Below are positions 1 through 6,065 of a stretch of DNA of 11,020 nucleotides, in pieces. A program made the position numbers and the translations under genes. How positions within the stretch are numbered: the stretch's first letter is position 1; every line of letters starts with the position of its first letter. The notes under the pieces were generated by a model. It did not search any database and had not been told where the DNA came from. It saw nothing but the letters and a program-made list of their open reading frames with translations. Source of the DNA: an uncultured Bacillota bacterium (lineage in GTDB: Bacteria > Bacillota > Clostridia > Peptostreptococcales > Anaerovoracaceae); the NCBI GenBank assembly GCA_946629205.1, contig CAMOXP010000026.1, positions 1 through 11,020 on the forward strand, written 5' to 3'.

Positions 1-368
1 AGGCCTCTTAATATATAATCCGCGCATCTTCCAACGATTACGCAGGAGCCTTCCTCCGCGATCTTGCGGATGGTGTCGAACTGCGCCAGGAACAGCCTCT
101 CGTTGAGACTTAAGGATTCCGGGCCTGCTTCACCTGTGCCCATGGCGGAAGCCAGACTGTACAGGAAGCTGTTCTTAGCCTTCTTTTCCTGGCCTGCGAA
201 CATGTCCTTGTCATAGCCTGATTCCCGGGAGATTCTCTCGTTGATGGTGTCTCTGTCGTAGTAAGGAACGCCCAGTTTCTCCGCCAGACGCTTGCCGATC
301 AGTCTTCCACCACTTCCGTACTCACGGCTGATAGTGATAACTCTTTTCTTTTCTGCATTATCGCCCAT
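1..368 (-). CDS. Cytidylate kinase-like family protein (N-terminal part; runs off the window)
   Basis: The first 122 codons are present; the gene continues past the left edge. The start codon at 366-368 follows a good ribosome binding site (TAGGAG, about 6 nt upstream). Near the N-terminus, ISREYGSGGRLIGKRLAEKL (residues 13-32) is the Gly-rich nucleotide-binding loop typical of the cytidylate-kinase-like family, in place of a classic GxxGxGKS P-loop. It is followed by PYYDRD (35-40) and, further on, CVIVGRCADYIL (109-120), also characteristic of this family. Members resemble CMP kinase and have a predicted P-loop nucleoside monophosphate kinase fold, but most are functionally uncharacterised; the substrate is unknown. 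The gene lies downstream of the cob terminator, so it probably forms its own unit. Family assignment is firm; the biochemical role is open. Confidence 0.85.
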   Translation of the reverse strand, partial: MGDNAEKKRVITISREYGSGGRLIGKRLAEKLGVPYYDRDTINERISRESGYDKDMFAGQEKKAKNSFLYSLASAMGTGEAGPESLSLNERLFLAQFDTIRKIAEEGSCVIVGRCADYILRG

Positions 369-378
369 AGTATTCTCC

Positions 379-442
379 TATTTTAAGACAATATCCTGTA
401 TTGGAATTTTATCACAAAAAAAAATAATATTATCTTAAAATA
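379..442 (-). promoter_or_regulatory. AU-rich inverted repeat in the leader of the cytidylate-kinase-like gene
   Basis: Bases 379-394 and 427-442 are inverted repeats of 16 bp with one mismatch, at 389. In minus-strand RNA that mismatch is a U-G pair, so the stem can pair throughout, with a 32-nt loop containing a run of nine U. The stem ends immediately before the AGGAG ribosome binding site. A second, mutually exclusive 7 bp pairing exists between 396-402 and 439-445. It may be a leader hairpin, an operator, or both. I could not place a convincing promoter for the gene, so whether the whole stem is transcribed is unknown. Confidence 0.45.
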
Positions 443-450
443 CAGTAAGG

Positions 451-475
451 TAAAACGCGGGGCCTGTGCCCCGCG
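451..475 (-). terminator. Rho-independent terminator of the cob cluster
   Basis: Bases 456-463 (CGCGGGGC) and 468-475 (GCCCCGCG) form a perfect 8 bp GC stem with a 4-nt loop. On the minus strand it is followed by TTTTA. It begins 5 nt after the cobC stop codon, as expected for the end of the cob transcript. The U-run is short but the stem is very strong. Confidence 0.85.
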
Positions 476-479
476 CCTG

Positions 480-1100
480 TCAGAATTTACTGTATCCTGT
501 GAACGAACCGTCCTCCACCTCCAGCACGTAGCCGTGCCCCGGGTCGGGGATCCATTCGAAGAAGTTCTTATGTTCCCCGGGCCATATGTAATCCATGATC
601 CCGGAGATGACGCCCCCGTGGCAGATGCAGATCGTCATCGCCTGCTTCTCGCGGTTGCGGAGCTTCAGCATGTACAGCTCGTTTTTGACCTTGAGCTCGT
701 CGAAGCCCTTGCGGATCCGTTTCGTGAACACCTCGATGCTCTCGCCTCCCGGCGGCGCGGTCTTCGTGTCTTCTGCCGTGATCCACTGCTGGTACTCCGG
801 TACGCTGTTGAGCTGCTCGTAGGTGCACATTTCGAATTCCCCGAAATCCAGCTCCCGTAGCTCTTCGATGACTTCATGTTCCTGCTTTCCGTAGATGATT
901 TCAAGGCTCTGCTCTGTCCGCAGCATACCGGTCGTGAAATACCGGGCGTCCTCCGATACCGGATAGAGCCCCTCATCCCGCTGCTTTTCCAGAAGGTGCA
1001 TCCCCCGCTCGGACAGGGATACGTCCGTACTGCCATAATACATATGTTGTTCGTTTCCCACTGTGATGCCGTGTCTGATCAGTACGATCTTTGATTCCAT
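480..1100 (-). CDS. cobC: Histidine phosphatase, probable alpha-ribazole phosphatase CobC
   Basis: A 206-residue histidine (phosphoglycerate mutase-like) phosphatase. The catalytic signature RHG is at residues 9-11, with His10 the expected phospho-acceptor. A second basic residue lies at Arg61 (GMLRTEQSLE), the acidic ELDFGEFE segment follows at 83-90, PPGGES at 116-121, and the second histidine is in CHGG at 160-163. On its own the family is broad. Position as the last gene after cobT, cobS and two cobU-type genes makes alpha-ribazole phosphatase the likely role: removing the phosphate from adenosylcobalamin 5'-phosphate or from alpha-ribazole phosphate at the end of nucleotide-loop assembly. 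The start lies 1 nt beyond the preceding stop, with GAGGA upstream, indicating operon expression. A general phosphatase of the same family is the alternative. Confidence 0.82.
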   Translation of the reverse strand: MESKIVLIRHGITVGNEQHMYYGSTDVSLSERGMHLLEKQRDEGLYPVSEDARYFTTGMLRTEQSLEIIYGKQEHEVIEELRELDFGEFEMCTYEQLNSVPEYQQWITAEDTKTAPPGGESIEVFTKRIRKGFDELKVKNELYMLKLRNREKQAMTICICHGGVISGIMDYIWPGEHKNFFEWIPDPGHGYVLEVEDGSFTGYSKF

Positions 1101-1101
1101 G

Positions 1102-1497
1102 TTATTTTATCCTCTTTCCTATTCCGCAGAACACTCTGTGCACCTGCTCCGCTTCTTCTGCCAGGTAGATCAGGAGCCGTCCGTTGGCTTCCCTTGCCGC
1201 CCGAAGGCCGGCGTCGATGGGGACCACTCCTTGCGAAATGTCCGTTGCCACCAGCACGCAGTGCTCCCACTGCGCCCGCCGCTCCCGGAAATAATCCGCC
1301 GGGCTTACGCCTTCCTGCACGCACCGCAATGCAAAAGCATCCAGTCCCGTGATGATCTCCTTCGTGAAATCCGGCTTCCCGCCGTTTGACAGGTCGCAGA
1401 TATCTGCTGCATGATCTGCCTTGTCTATCGCAGCGCCGCACAGGCCCTGCGCGTATTCTGTCTTGCCTTGATAGGCTCCTCCGAATACCAGTATCAT
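1102..1497 (-). CDS. Shortened CobU-like P-loop protein (second CobU paralogue)
   Basis: I take the ATG at 1495-1497 as the start (131 residues). It sits properly spaced after GAGGAG and overlaps the cobU stop as ATGA; the GTG two codons upstream lies inside the ribosome binding site. MILVFGGAYQGKT matches the CobU N-terminus with its Walker A loop (residues 6-13). The C-terminal part (residues 81-131: VLVATDISQGVVP, then GLRAAREANGRLL, ending GIGKRIK) aligns with the CobU segment that ends the family fold. Between them the protein is about 50 residues shorter than a normal CobU of about 180. The segment carrying the guanylylated histidine (IARHRAER-type motif) is missing. It may keep kinase-type nucleotide binding but not guanylyltransfer, or be a partner of the full-length protein next door. 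The family call is good; the activity is unknown. Confidence 0.75.
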   Translation of the reverse strand: MILVFGGAYQGKTEYAQGLCGAAIDKADHAADICDLSNGGKPDFTKEIITGLDAFALRCVQEGVSPADYFRERRAQWEHCVLVATDISQGVVPIDAGLRAAREANGRLLIYLAEEAEQVHRVFCGIGKRIK

Positions 1498-2060
1498 TTC
1501 CACTCCTCTGTGATTCCGTAAGTCACTTCCGTCACTCTGTCGCAGACCGCCGCCAGCGCCCGGTCCGCGCCTGCCAGCGCCCGCCGGTAGTTTTCCGTCG
1601 ATTCGCTGTAGCCGCAGCTGTCCCCATAGATCCCGTCGGAGACGAACACCACCGAACCGCCCGATTCTGACACTGCCTGTGCAAAGGCAACAAGTTCCTT
1701 TCTGACCCTCTCCGGCGCGGACCTGTCTTCGCCCAGAAATTCCGCTTTGCCATCCTTCAGGGCAACCGGGAACATCTCGTTTTCGAGGACTGCCGTGACG
1801 CTGTCCAACAGGAAGCTGCCGGAAAGATCCACATCCTCTCTCTCAATCAGGGACGCGACGCTTTTGCCTTGTTCGACGGTCGTGAAGCCCCATCCTGCCC
1901 GCTCTGCGATGTGCCGGCGGATCCGCGCCCGGTCTTCCTCATCACGGGGGATCATGGTCGCGATATAATAAAGCGGCCTGCCGGCCGCAAGTTCTGCCGC
2001 AAGCTGCTGGGCGAAAAAGGATTTGCCGTTTTTGCATCCGCCGCTGATGAGTATGTTCAT
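1494..2060 (-). CDS. cobU: Adenosylcobinamide kinase / adenosylcobinamide-phosphate guanylyltransferase CobU
   Basis: 188 residues, the usual CobU length. It starts MNILISGGCKNGKS, with a Walker A loop at residues 7-14. YYIATMIPRDEED (31-43) is followed by RIRRHIAER, where His50 lines up with the histidine that carries GMP in Salmonella CobU. VVFVSDGIYGD and the following SESTENYRRALAGADRALA segment match the C-terminal conserved region. The enzyme phosphorylates adenosylcobinamide and then transfers GMP to give adenosylcobinamide-GDP, the substrate of CobS. The canonical P-loop GGARSGKS and NEVG motif are both altered here (GGCKNGKS, SDGIYG), so it is a diverged member. AGGAGGG precedes the ATG, and 28 nt separate it from cobS. 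Confidence 0.88.
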   Translation of the reverse strand: MNILISGGCKNGKSFFAQQLAAELAAGRPLYYIATMIPRDEEDRARIRRHIAERAGWGFTTVEQGKSVASLIEREDVDLSGSFLLDSVTAVLENEMFPVALKDGKAEFLGEDRSAPERVRKELVAFAQAVSESGGSVVFVSDGIYGDSCGYSESTENYRRALAGADRALAAVCDRVTEVTYGITEEWK

Positions 2061-2088
2061 CCGGTCCCTCCTGCTTTTGCAGTATCGT

Positions 2089-2880
2089 TTATAAGATCAG
2101 CGCCATGACGAGCACGCCGAACATTTCCGACATGGTGATCATGTGCCCTGAAATATCTCCGTTCATGCCGCCCAGTTTCCTGCAGTCGATACTGCAGGTG
2201 ATGAATGCCGTCACCAGGACGGTAAGGGCGATGATATTGCTGTACAGCTCCGCGATGAGAGCCAGCCAGTTCATATCTGACATGATCAGCTCGCAAACGC
2301 CAAGCACCACCGCCAGGATGATGATCGCCGGGATCGTGTCCCTGACTCTTCCCGGCTCCTCCAGCTGGCTGTACTGGCTCATGCTCATGGGCGCGCGCAG
2401 CGTGACCTCCAGCGCACTCATAGCCCTGGACGCGGTGAAGATGACCACCAGAAGACTGCAGCTTTTGAGGCTGAATTCCTGGGCGATCTGCGCCATGGAC
2501 GCTGTGAAAATCAGCAGCATCAGGCAGAGACAGATCACTGCGAAGGCTCCGGAATGAGGATCCTTCAGGATGCGCCGACGTTCCTCCATCTCAGGATGCC
2601 GCGGCATGATCGCGTCGCTGCAGTCCATGAACCCGTCGATATGAATGAAGCCGGTCAGCAGAAAATAGGCGCCGGTCAGGACCGCGCCCATAAGGAGTCC
2701 GCTGCAGCCGGTGAAACTGAGCAGCCACCAGATGAGGCAGACACAGACGCCGATCAAAGCGCCCACAAGGGGCAGCATTGAAACCTGCGCCCTTCGGTCT
2801 TCCATTCTCCATTCTTTGTATGGGCACGGGATCCAGCAGAACATGCCCCATGCCATCAAAAACCCTCTGACGTACTTCAT
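2089..2880 (-). CDS. cobS: Adenosylcobinamide-GDP ribazoletransferase (cobalamin synthase) CobS
   Basis: 263 residues, the normal CobS length, and an integral membrane protein. Hydrophobic stretches lie at about 36-56, 61-80 and 112-131, with more toward the C-terminus. The diagnostic motif TGFIHIDGFMDCSDA (76-90) corresponds to the family TGxLHLDGLxDxxDG, with Asp82, Asp86 and Asp89 as likely metal ligands. KDPHSGAFA (106-114) matches the RDsriGafg motif that follows. CobS joins adenosylcobinamide-GDP and alpha-ribazole (phosphate) at the membrane in the last joining step of B12 synthesis. The Shine-Dalgarno sequence is weak (AAGAAG) and the gap from cobT is 30 nt. The final G of the usual DGL motif is replaced (SDAIMPR), a small divergence. 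Confidence 0.93.
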   Translation of the reverse strand: MKYVRGFLMAWGMFCWIPCPYKEWRMEDRRAQVSMLPLVGALIGVCVCLIWWLLSFTGCSGLLMGAVLTGAYFLLTGFIHIDGFMDCSDAIMPRHPEMEERRRILKDPHSGAFAVICLCLMLLIFTASMAQIAQEFSLKSCSLLVVIFTASRAMSALEVTLRAPMSMSQYSQLEEPGRVRDTIPAIIILAVVLGVCELIMSDMNWLALIAELYSNIIALTVLVTAFITCSIDCRKLGGMNGDISGHMITMSEMFGVLVMALIL

Positions 2881-2910
2881 TTCTTCTTTATGTATTTCCT
2901 AATATACCGC

Positions 2911-4077
2911 TTATCTTTGATATTTCTTTTCGCTTCTGATTTCTTCCAGATAATCGTCGTTGATCGCGGCCTCTTCGAAGGTCGCCATGTCCGCCATAAC
3001 GTCACAGGCGCCCCGGATGATGCTGAACGCGATCGGGCAGCCGCTGCCTTCTCCCAGCCGCATGTCGAGAGAAAGGAACGGCCTCAGTCTCAGCGCGTCG
3101 ACAGCAAACATATAGCCTTTTTCGAAGGATTTGTGGGAGGCGATCATATAGTCCGCCGCCGCAGGGGCCAGCACGCGTGCCGCCAGCGCCGCCGCCGCGG
3201 AGATGTATCCGTCGATCACCACCGGCATCCTGCAGGCCGCTGCGCCCAGATATGCTCCCGCCATGGCGCAGATGTCGAATCCTCCCATGCGGACGAGGGC
3301 TGCCAGCATCTCCTCCGGCTGCGATTCTGCAGGTCTCTTCAGAATGCCGCCCTTCTCGCGGAATCCTGCCGCCGCCTCTTCTACGATTTCTTTCTTTCTG
3401 GCAAAGCCTTCATCGTTGACGCCGCCGCCTCTGCCGACGGTCTCGTCTGCGTCCAGCCCTGTCACCGCCGAGAGCAGCGCCGCGCTGGTAGTGGTGTTGC
3501 CGATGCCCATTTCGCCTACGCCCAGGATGCTGAACCCTGCGCGGTGCACCGCCTCGGCCATTTCTATGCCGGCGGCGATCGCCTGCAATGCCTCATCCTG
3601 CGTCATGGCGGGACCGACAGCGATATTGTCCGTCTCTCCCTGCGGGCGGATCCTTCTGTCCACGATCTTCGAAGTGTCTCTGAGCGGCACGCTGTCGTAC
3701 AGCTCCGCCGGGATTCTCTCTTTGACGCCCATGTCCACGATGAGCAGTTCGCTGTCGTAGCTCTTCGCCAGCGCTCCCACTCCCGTCAGACGCCGCGTGA
3801 AGTTGATCGTCTGGGCCCGCGTCACAGACTGGGGCGCCGAGGCAACGCCTTCTGCCGTCACGCCGTTGTCCGCACAGAAAACAGCGACGCAGCCTTTGCC
3901 GATCCGGTTGATCACCTGCCCGGTCATGCCCGCGATCCGCATGGACATTTCTTCCAGTCCGCCGAGGGATCCCGGAGGCTTGGCCAGCTGCGCCTGCCTT
4001 GCTTTTGCCTGAATAATAGCCTGCCTGTCGGCAGGCTTGATTGATTTGATTACTTCGTCAAGTTCTGTCCTGTTCAT
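2911..4077 (-). CDS. cobT: Nicotinate-nucleotide:dimethylbenzimidazole phosphoribosyltransferase CobT
   Basis: 388 residues. Family motifs are clear: KPPGSLG (33-39), FCADNGVTAEGVASAPQSVT (67-86), GEMGIGNTTT (188-197), GRGGGVND (215-222) and RLGEGSG (340-346), with Glu343 matching the catalytic glutamate (Glu317 in Salmonella). It transfers phosphoribose from nicotinate mononucleotide to the lower-ligand base, giving alpha-ribazole 5'-phosphate. The protein is about 30 residues longer than the Salmonella enzyme; at least part of the excess is a charged tail after residue 372. The start overlaps the upstream Fe-S gene stop as ATGA and has no good Shine-Dalgarno sequence, so translation is probably coupled. 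Which base it uses (dimethylbenzimidazole, adenine or a phenol) cannot be read from the sequence. Confidence 0.95.
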   Translation of the reverse strand: MNRTELDEVIKSIKPADRQAIIQAKARQAQLAKPPGSLGGLEEMSMRIAGMTGQVINRIGKGCVAVFCADNGVTAEGVASAPQSVTRAQTINFTRRLTGVGALAKSYDSELLIVDMGVKERIPAELYDSVPLRDTSKIVDRRIRPQGETDNIAVGPAMTQDEALQAIAAGIEMAEAVHRAGFSILGVGEMGIGNTTTSAALLSAVTGLDADETVGRGGGVNDEGFARKKEIVEEAAAGFREKGGILKRPAESQPEEMLAALVRMGGFDICAMAGAYLGAAACRMPVVIDGYISAAAALAARVLAPAAADYMIASHKSFEKGYMFAVDALRLRPFLSLDMRLGEGSGCPIAFSIIRGACDVMADMATFEEAAINDDYLEEIRSEKKYQR

Positions 4078-4841
4078 ATGAATCTAAAGCATTTCCCGCA
4101 GACATCGGGAACCGGTGTGGTTTCGTTGAATTTCCTGCAGTAGTCGCGGCATTTCTTCTTGTCGATGCCGTCTTCTGCAATGGCTCCGCACGGGCATGCA
4201 CGGATCATGTCCTCGCTGCAGGGTCCCTCGAAGAGACACGGATCCGTGATCTCCGCCAGGGCCGCGGCAAGGGCTTCCCCTTCGATGGCCTCCGGTCTTT
4301 CCGCGTACATGCCGTCTGTGATCATGCCGCCGACCCGGCCGCCGTATCTTCCGTTTATGTGGAAGGAGCCTGCCGGTCCCATCTGCCCAAGTCCCGCGAT
4401 GGCTGCCGCGTATTTGTTCGACCAGCCTTCCTGGCACTTCTCGTCGTCCCATTCCACCATGTTGCTCAGGTTCGAAATGAGCCTTCCCTGCCCGACCATC
4501 ACCTCCCGGATGGTCTGGTTCACATACATGGCCAGCCACAGGGATTCATAGTAGGCCCGCACCCACTCTTCTGTCGGTTCGGCGCTTTCCTCGTTGGCCT
4601 TCACGATCTCATCCGCCAGCGGGATGTAGTACAGGATGATCGTTCTGCCCGGCCGGTAGATCTCTCTGGGATGACCGTTCAGCCCGCGCGCGAACAGCAT
4701 GTCGAAACGGACATCGTCCACGCTGACATAGGCGAATTCCGGTTCGCCGAAGGTGCAGGTGATGTCTTCCTGTGCCTGGAATTTCTCGATGGTCTCGAGG
4801 ACACGCTTTCTTAATCTCTTCTTTACTAATTCCGCATCCAT
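4074..4841 (-). CDS. QueG-like (epoxyqueuosine reductase-related) Fe-S protein
   Basis: 255 residues. The middle segment AAAIAGLGQMGPAGSFHING (145-164) followed by GGRVGGMITD (167-176) matches the GLGxxGxxxxlixpxyGxrvrlgxilTd block of QueG/epoxyqueuosine-reductase-type proteins, some of which bind a corrinoid. A Cys-rich C-terminus follows: Cys202, Cys208, Cys216 and Cys218 (ACPCGAI, like the ACPxxAI of ferredoxins), then Cys231, Cys235, Cys248 and Cys251 (CGKC). These are enough ligands for one or two clusters, but the textbook CxxCxxCxxxCP spacing is absent. No QueG reaction should be assumed. It overlaps cobT by 4 nt, so a role in corrinoid reduction or handling is a reasonable inference. 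The upstream gene ends 4 nt before its start. Confidence 0.72.
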   Translation of the reverse strand: MDAELVKKRLRKRVLETIEKFQAQEDITCTFGEPEFAYVSVDDVRFDMLFARGLNGHPREIYRPGRTIILYYIPLADEIVKANEESAEPTEEWVRAYYESLWLAMYVNQTIREVMVGQGRLISNLSNMVEWDDEKCQEGWSNKYAAAIAGLGQMGPAGSFHINGRYGGRVGGMITDGMYAERPEAIEGEALAAALAEITDPCLFEGPCSEDMIRACPCGAIAEDGIDKKKCRDYCRKFNETTPVPDVCGKCFRFI

Positions 4842-4845
4842 TGGT

Positions 4846-5295
4846 CTACTGGTTTTCTATTTTTTTCAGAGCTTTGATTTGTTTCTTTTCGATTTTCTTG
4901 AGTTTCCGCTCAAGCTTAGCAGCCTTGCGTTCAAGTTTGTTGGCTTTTCTGCGGGCCTTCCTGCTCATAGTGAGGATGTCATCCTCTGCGGGTTTCTTGA
5001 TGAGTGCGCCAAAGCCGCCGCCGATTTTCTTGCGGTCGGCCAGGTATTTGAGTTCAGACTCCGCTTCCTTGGCCAGGCTGCCTGCTTCGTCCGTCAGTTC
5101 CTTGATCGCGGGCGCGAATCTGTCTTTGATTTCTGCCGCCTTGAGTCTGGCTTCCGCGGCCTTGTCCTTCGCCGCTGCTGCTCTGTCTTTCGCAGCCGCA
5201 GCTTTGTCCTTCGCTGCAGAAGTGACTTCCAGAGCTGAAGCAGCTGAGCTTCTCGCTTTGTCGGTTTTTTCTCTGAATAAATCTGTGATCTTCAT
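4846..5295 (-). CDS. Hypothetical Ala/Lys-rich heptad-repeat protein
   Basis: 149 residues, not recognised. Residues 27-61 contain five heptads of the type AAKDKAA: Lys/Arg at 29, 36, 43, 50 and 57, and Asp at 30, 37, 44 and 58. This predicts a long, highly charged alpha-helix of LEA- or apolipoprotein-like character. A short Gly-containing break (GGGFG, 92-96) separates it from a second basic helical segment (about 110-149) with LERKAAKLERKLKKIEKK. There is no signal peptide, membrane segment or cysteine. AAGGAAGG precedes the start, and the stop lies 4 nt from the Fe-S gene start, so the two are probably co-transcribed. It could be a coiled-coil scaffold or a nucleic-acid- or membrane-surface-binding protein; no function is assigned. 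Confidence 0.72.
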   Translation of the reverse strand: MKITDLFREKTDKARSSAASALEVTSAAKDKAAAAKDRAAAAKDKAAEARLKAAEIKDRFAPAIKELTDEAGSLAKEAESELKYLADRKKIGGGFGALIKKPAEDDILTMSRKARRKANKLERKAAKLERKLKKIEKKQIKALKKIENQ

Positions 5296-5310
5296 CTCGA
5301 TTCCTTCCTT

Positions 5311-5342
5311 TACAATTAAACCCTGCTACAATTAACCCCTGT
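5311..5342. repeat. Short tandem duplication of 16 bp upstream of the heptad-repeat gene
   Basis: Bases 5311-5326 (TACAATTAAACCCTGC) and 5327-5342 (TACAATTAACCCCTGT) are adjacent copies matching at 14 of 16 positions. They fill most of the 54 nt gap between the 84-residue gene and the 149-residue gene, just upstream of its ribosome binding site. They could be a pair of regulator sites or a replication-slippage duplication. I could not fit a clear promoter here. Confidence 0.6.
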
Positions 5343-5349
5343 TGCCTGC

Positions 5350-5604
5350 TCAGCGCAGGAACTGCCTGAGAGTATTCAGCAGGTCCAGATCGCCCTCTGT
5401 GACCCGGACGCCTGTTTTGTATTCCGTTCCGTCCGGATACCGCACCGCAATGGCGACTTCCTGCCCCACTTCCGGCTCACGGCGGTTCACGTCGTCAAGA
5501 AATGGCTGGACTTGCGGATGATTGGCCATGAATTTCTCCTTTGATTGGTTCAGGGTCATCAATGTCTGAAAGTTCATCATTTTCATTTTGTCGAATCCGT
5601 TCAT
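5350..5604 (-). CDS. Hypothetical small protein (84 residues)
   Basis: Not recognised. It begins with a Met-rich, probably helical segment (MNGFDKMKMMNFQTLMTLNQ, 1-20), followed by KEKFMANHPQVQPFLDDV (22-39). A compact beta-like part AIAVRYPDGTEYKTGVRVT (51-69) and a final helix DLDLLNTLRQFLR (72-84) follow. There are no cysteines, signal peptide or transmembrane segment. GGAGG lies about 7 nt upstream of the ATG, which supports a real gene. It lies after the HU terminator, with only about 35 nt to hold a promoter; TTGCGG (inside the terminator stem), a 16 bp spacer and TATAAG would be a weak candidate. It may be the first gene of the cob transcript. Confidence 0.7.
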   Translation of the reverse strand: MNGFDKMKMMNFQTLMTLNQSKEKFMANHPQVQPFLDDVNRREPEVGQEVAIAVRYPDGTEYKTGVRVTEGDLDLLNTLRQFLR

Positions 5605-5644
5605 TTCTGTCCTCCGCTTCTGCTTCGAATCCTTTTCTTATACG

Positions 5645-5676
5645 AAAAATGCGGTGCGCCGCAAGGCGTACCGCAT
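5645..5676 (-). terminator. Rho-independent terminator of the HU gene
   Basis: Bases 5649-5660 and 5665-5676 form a 12 bp stem with one A-C mismatch in the minus-strand RNA and a 4-nt loop (UUGC). It is followed on the minus strand by TTTTTCG. It lies 14 nt after the HU stop codon. Confidence 0.85.
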
Positions 5677-5690
5677 CTTATGTCAGCCAA

Positions 5691-5963
5691 TTATTTTACA
5701 GCGTCTTTCAGAGCTTTTCCTGCCTTGAATGCCGGAACCTTAGTGGCCTTGATCTTGATTTCGTCGCCAGTCTGCGGATTTCTAGCCTTTCTGGCAGCTC
5801 TATTTCTAACTTCGAAAGTTCCGAAACCGATCATCTGAACCTTGTCGCCCTTCTTCAGAGCCTTTGTCATTTCATCGAATACTGCAGCTACTGCTGCGCC
5901 GGCATCTTTCTTTGACAGATTAGCTTCTTTTGCTACTGCTTCGATTAATTCAGTTTTGTTCAT
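5691..5963 (-). CDS. hup: Nucleoid-associated DNA-binding protein HU
   Basis: 90 residues, exactly the usual HU size. MNKTELIEAVAKEANLSKKD opens the typical helical dimerisation part. GFGTFEVRNR (46-55) and ARNPQTG (60-66) form the DNA-binding arm, with Pro63 the residue that intercalates into DNA. HU is a small homodimer or heterodimer that bends DNA and compacts the nucleoid. I chose the ATG at 5961-5963 because it matches the conserved N-terminus and has GGAGGG about 8 nt upstream. The GTG five codons earlier falls in that ribosome binding site. The gene has its own strong promoter (6031-6059) and terminator, so it is expressed as a single-gene unit between larE and the cob cluster. Confidence 0.97.
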   Translation of the reverse strand: MNKTELIEAVAKEANLSKKDAGAAVAAVFDEMTKALKKGDKVQMIGFGTFEVRNRAARKARNPQTGDEIKIKATKVPAFKAGKALKDAVK

Positions 5964-6008
5964 TCTTTTTCCCTCCACTATTTTTTAATTGGTTGGTTGA
6001 CTTCATCA

Positions 6009-6026
6009 ATGCAGCCCATACTGCAT
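6009..6026. promoter_or_regulatory. Inverted repeat at the predicted HU transcription start
   Basis: ATGCAG (6009-6014) and CTGCAT (6021-6026) are perfect 6 bp arms separated by 6 bp. With the -10 box at 6031-6036, transcription would start near 6024, so the dyad covers about -2 to +16. It could be an operator or a small hairpin at the 5' end of the HU mRNA. Confidence 0.45.
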
Positions 6027-6030
6027 CATT

Positions 6031-6059
6031 ATTATAGCATAGCTAAAACCTTTATGCAA
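6031..6059 (-). promoter_or_regulatory. Sigma-70-type promoter of the HU gene
   Basis: On the minus strand, TTGCAT (6054-6059), a 17 bp spacer and a perfect TATAAT (6031-6036), preceded by TGC (extended -10). It is the best promoter match in the window. It gives a 5' leader of about 60 nt and begins only a few bases after the larE stop codon. Confidence 0.85.
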
Positions 6060-6065
6060 CAAGGG

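Noticed and set aside
406..434. Promoter for the cytidylate-kinase-like gene using TAAAAT or GATAAT as -10
   Set aside because: Neither has a recognisable -35 at 16-18 bp; the region is simply AT-rich.
2890..4044. A 384-codon open frame on the plus strand opposite cobT
   Set aside because: It is antisense to a clear cobT, has an Arg/His-rich composition with no motif, and arises from the GC-rich codon pattern.
5296..5690. Cobalamin riboswitch upstream of the cob cluster
   Set aside because: The available gaps are about 54 and 86 nt, the second mostly a terminator and ribosome binding site. No B12-box-like sequence was recognised.
5964..5978. Longer HU starting at GTG 5976-5978
   Set aside because: The extra five residues are absent from HU proteins and the GTG lies in the ribosome binding site of the standard start.
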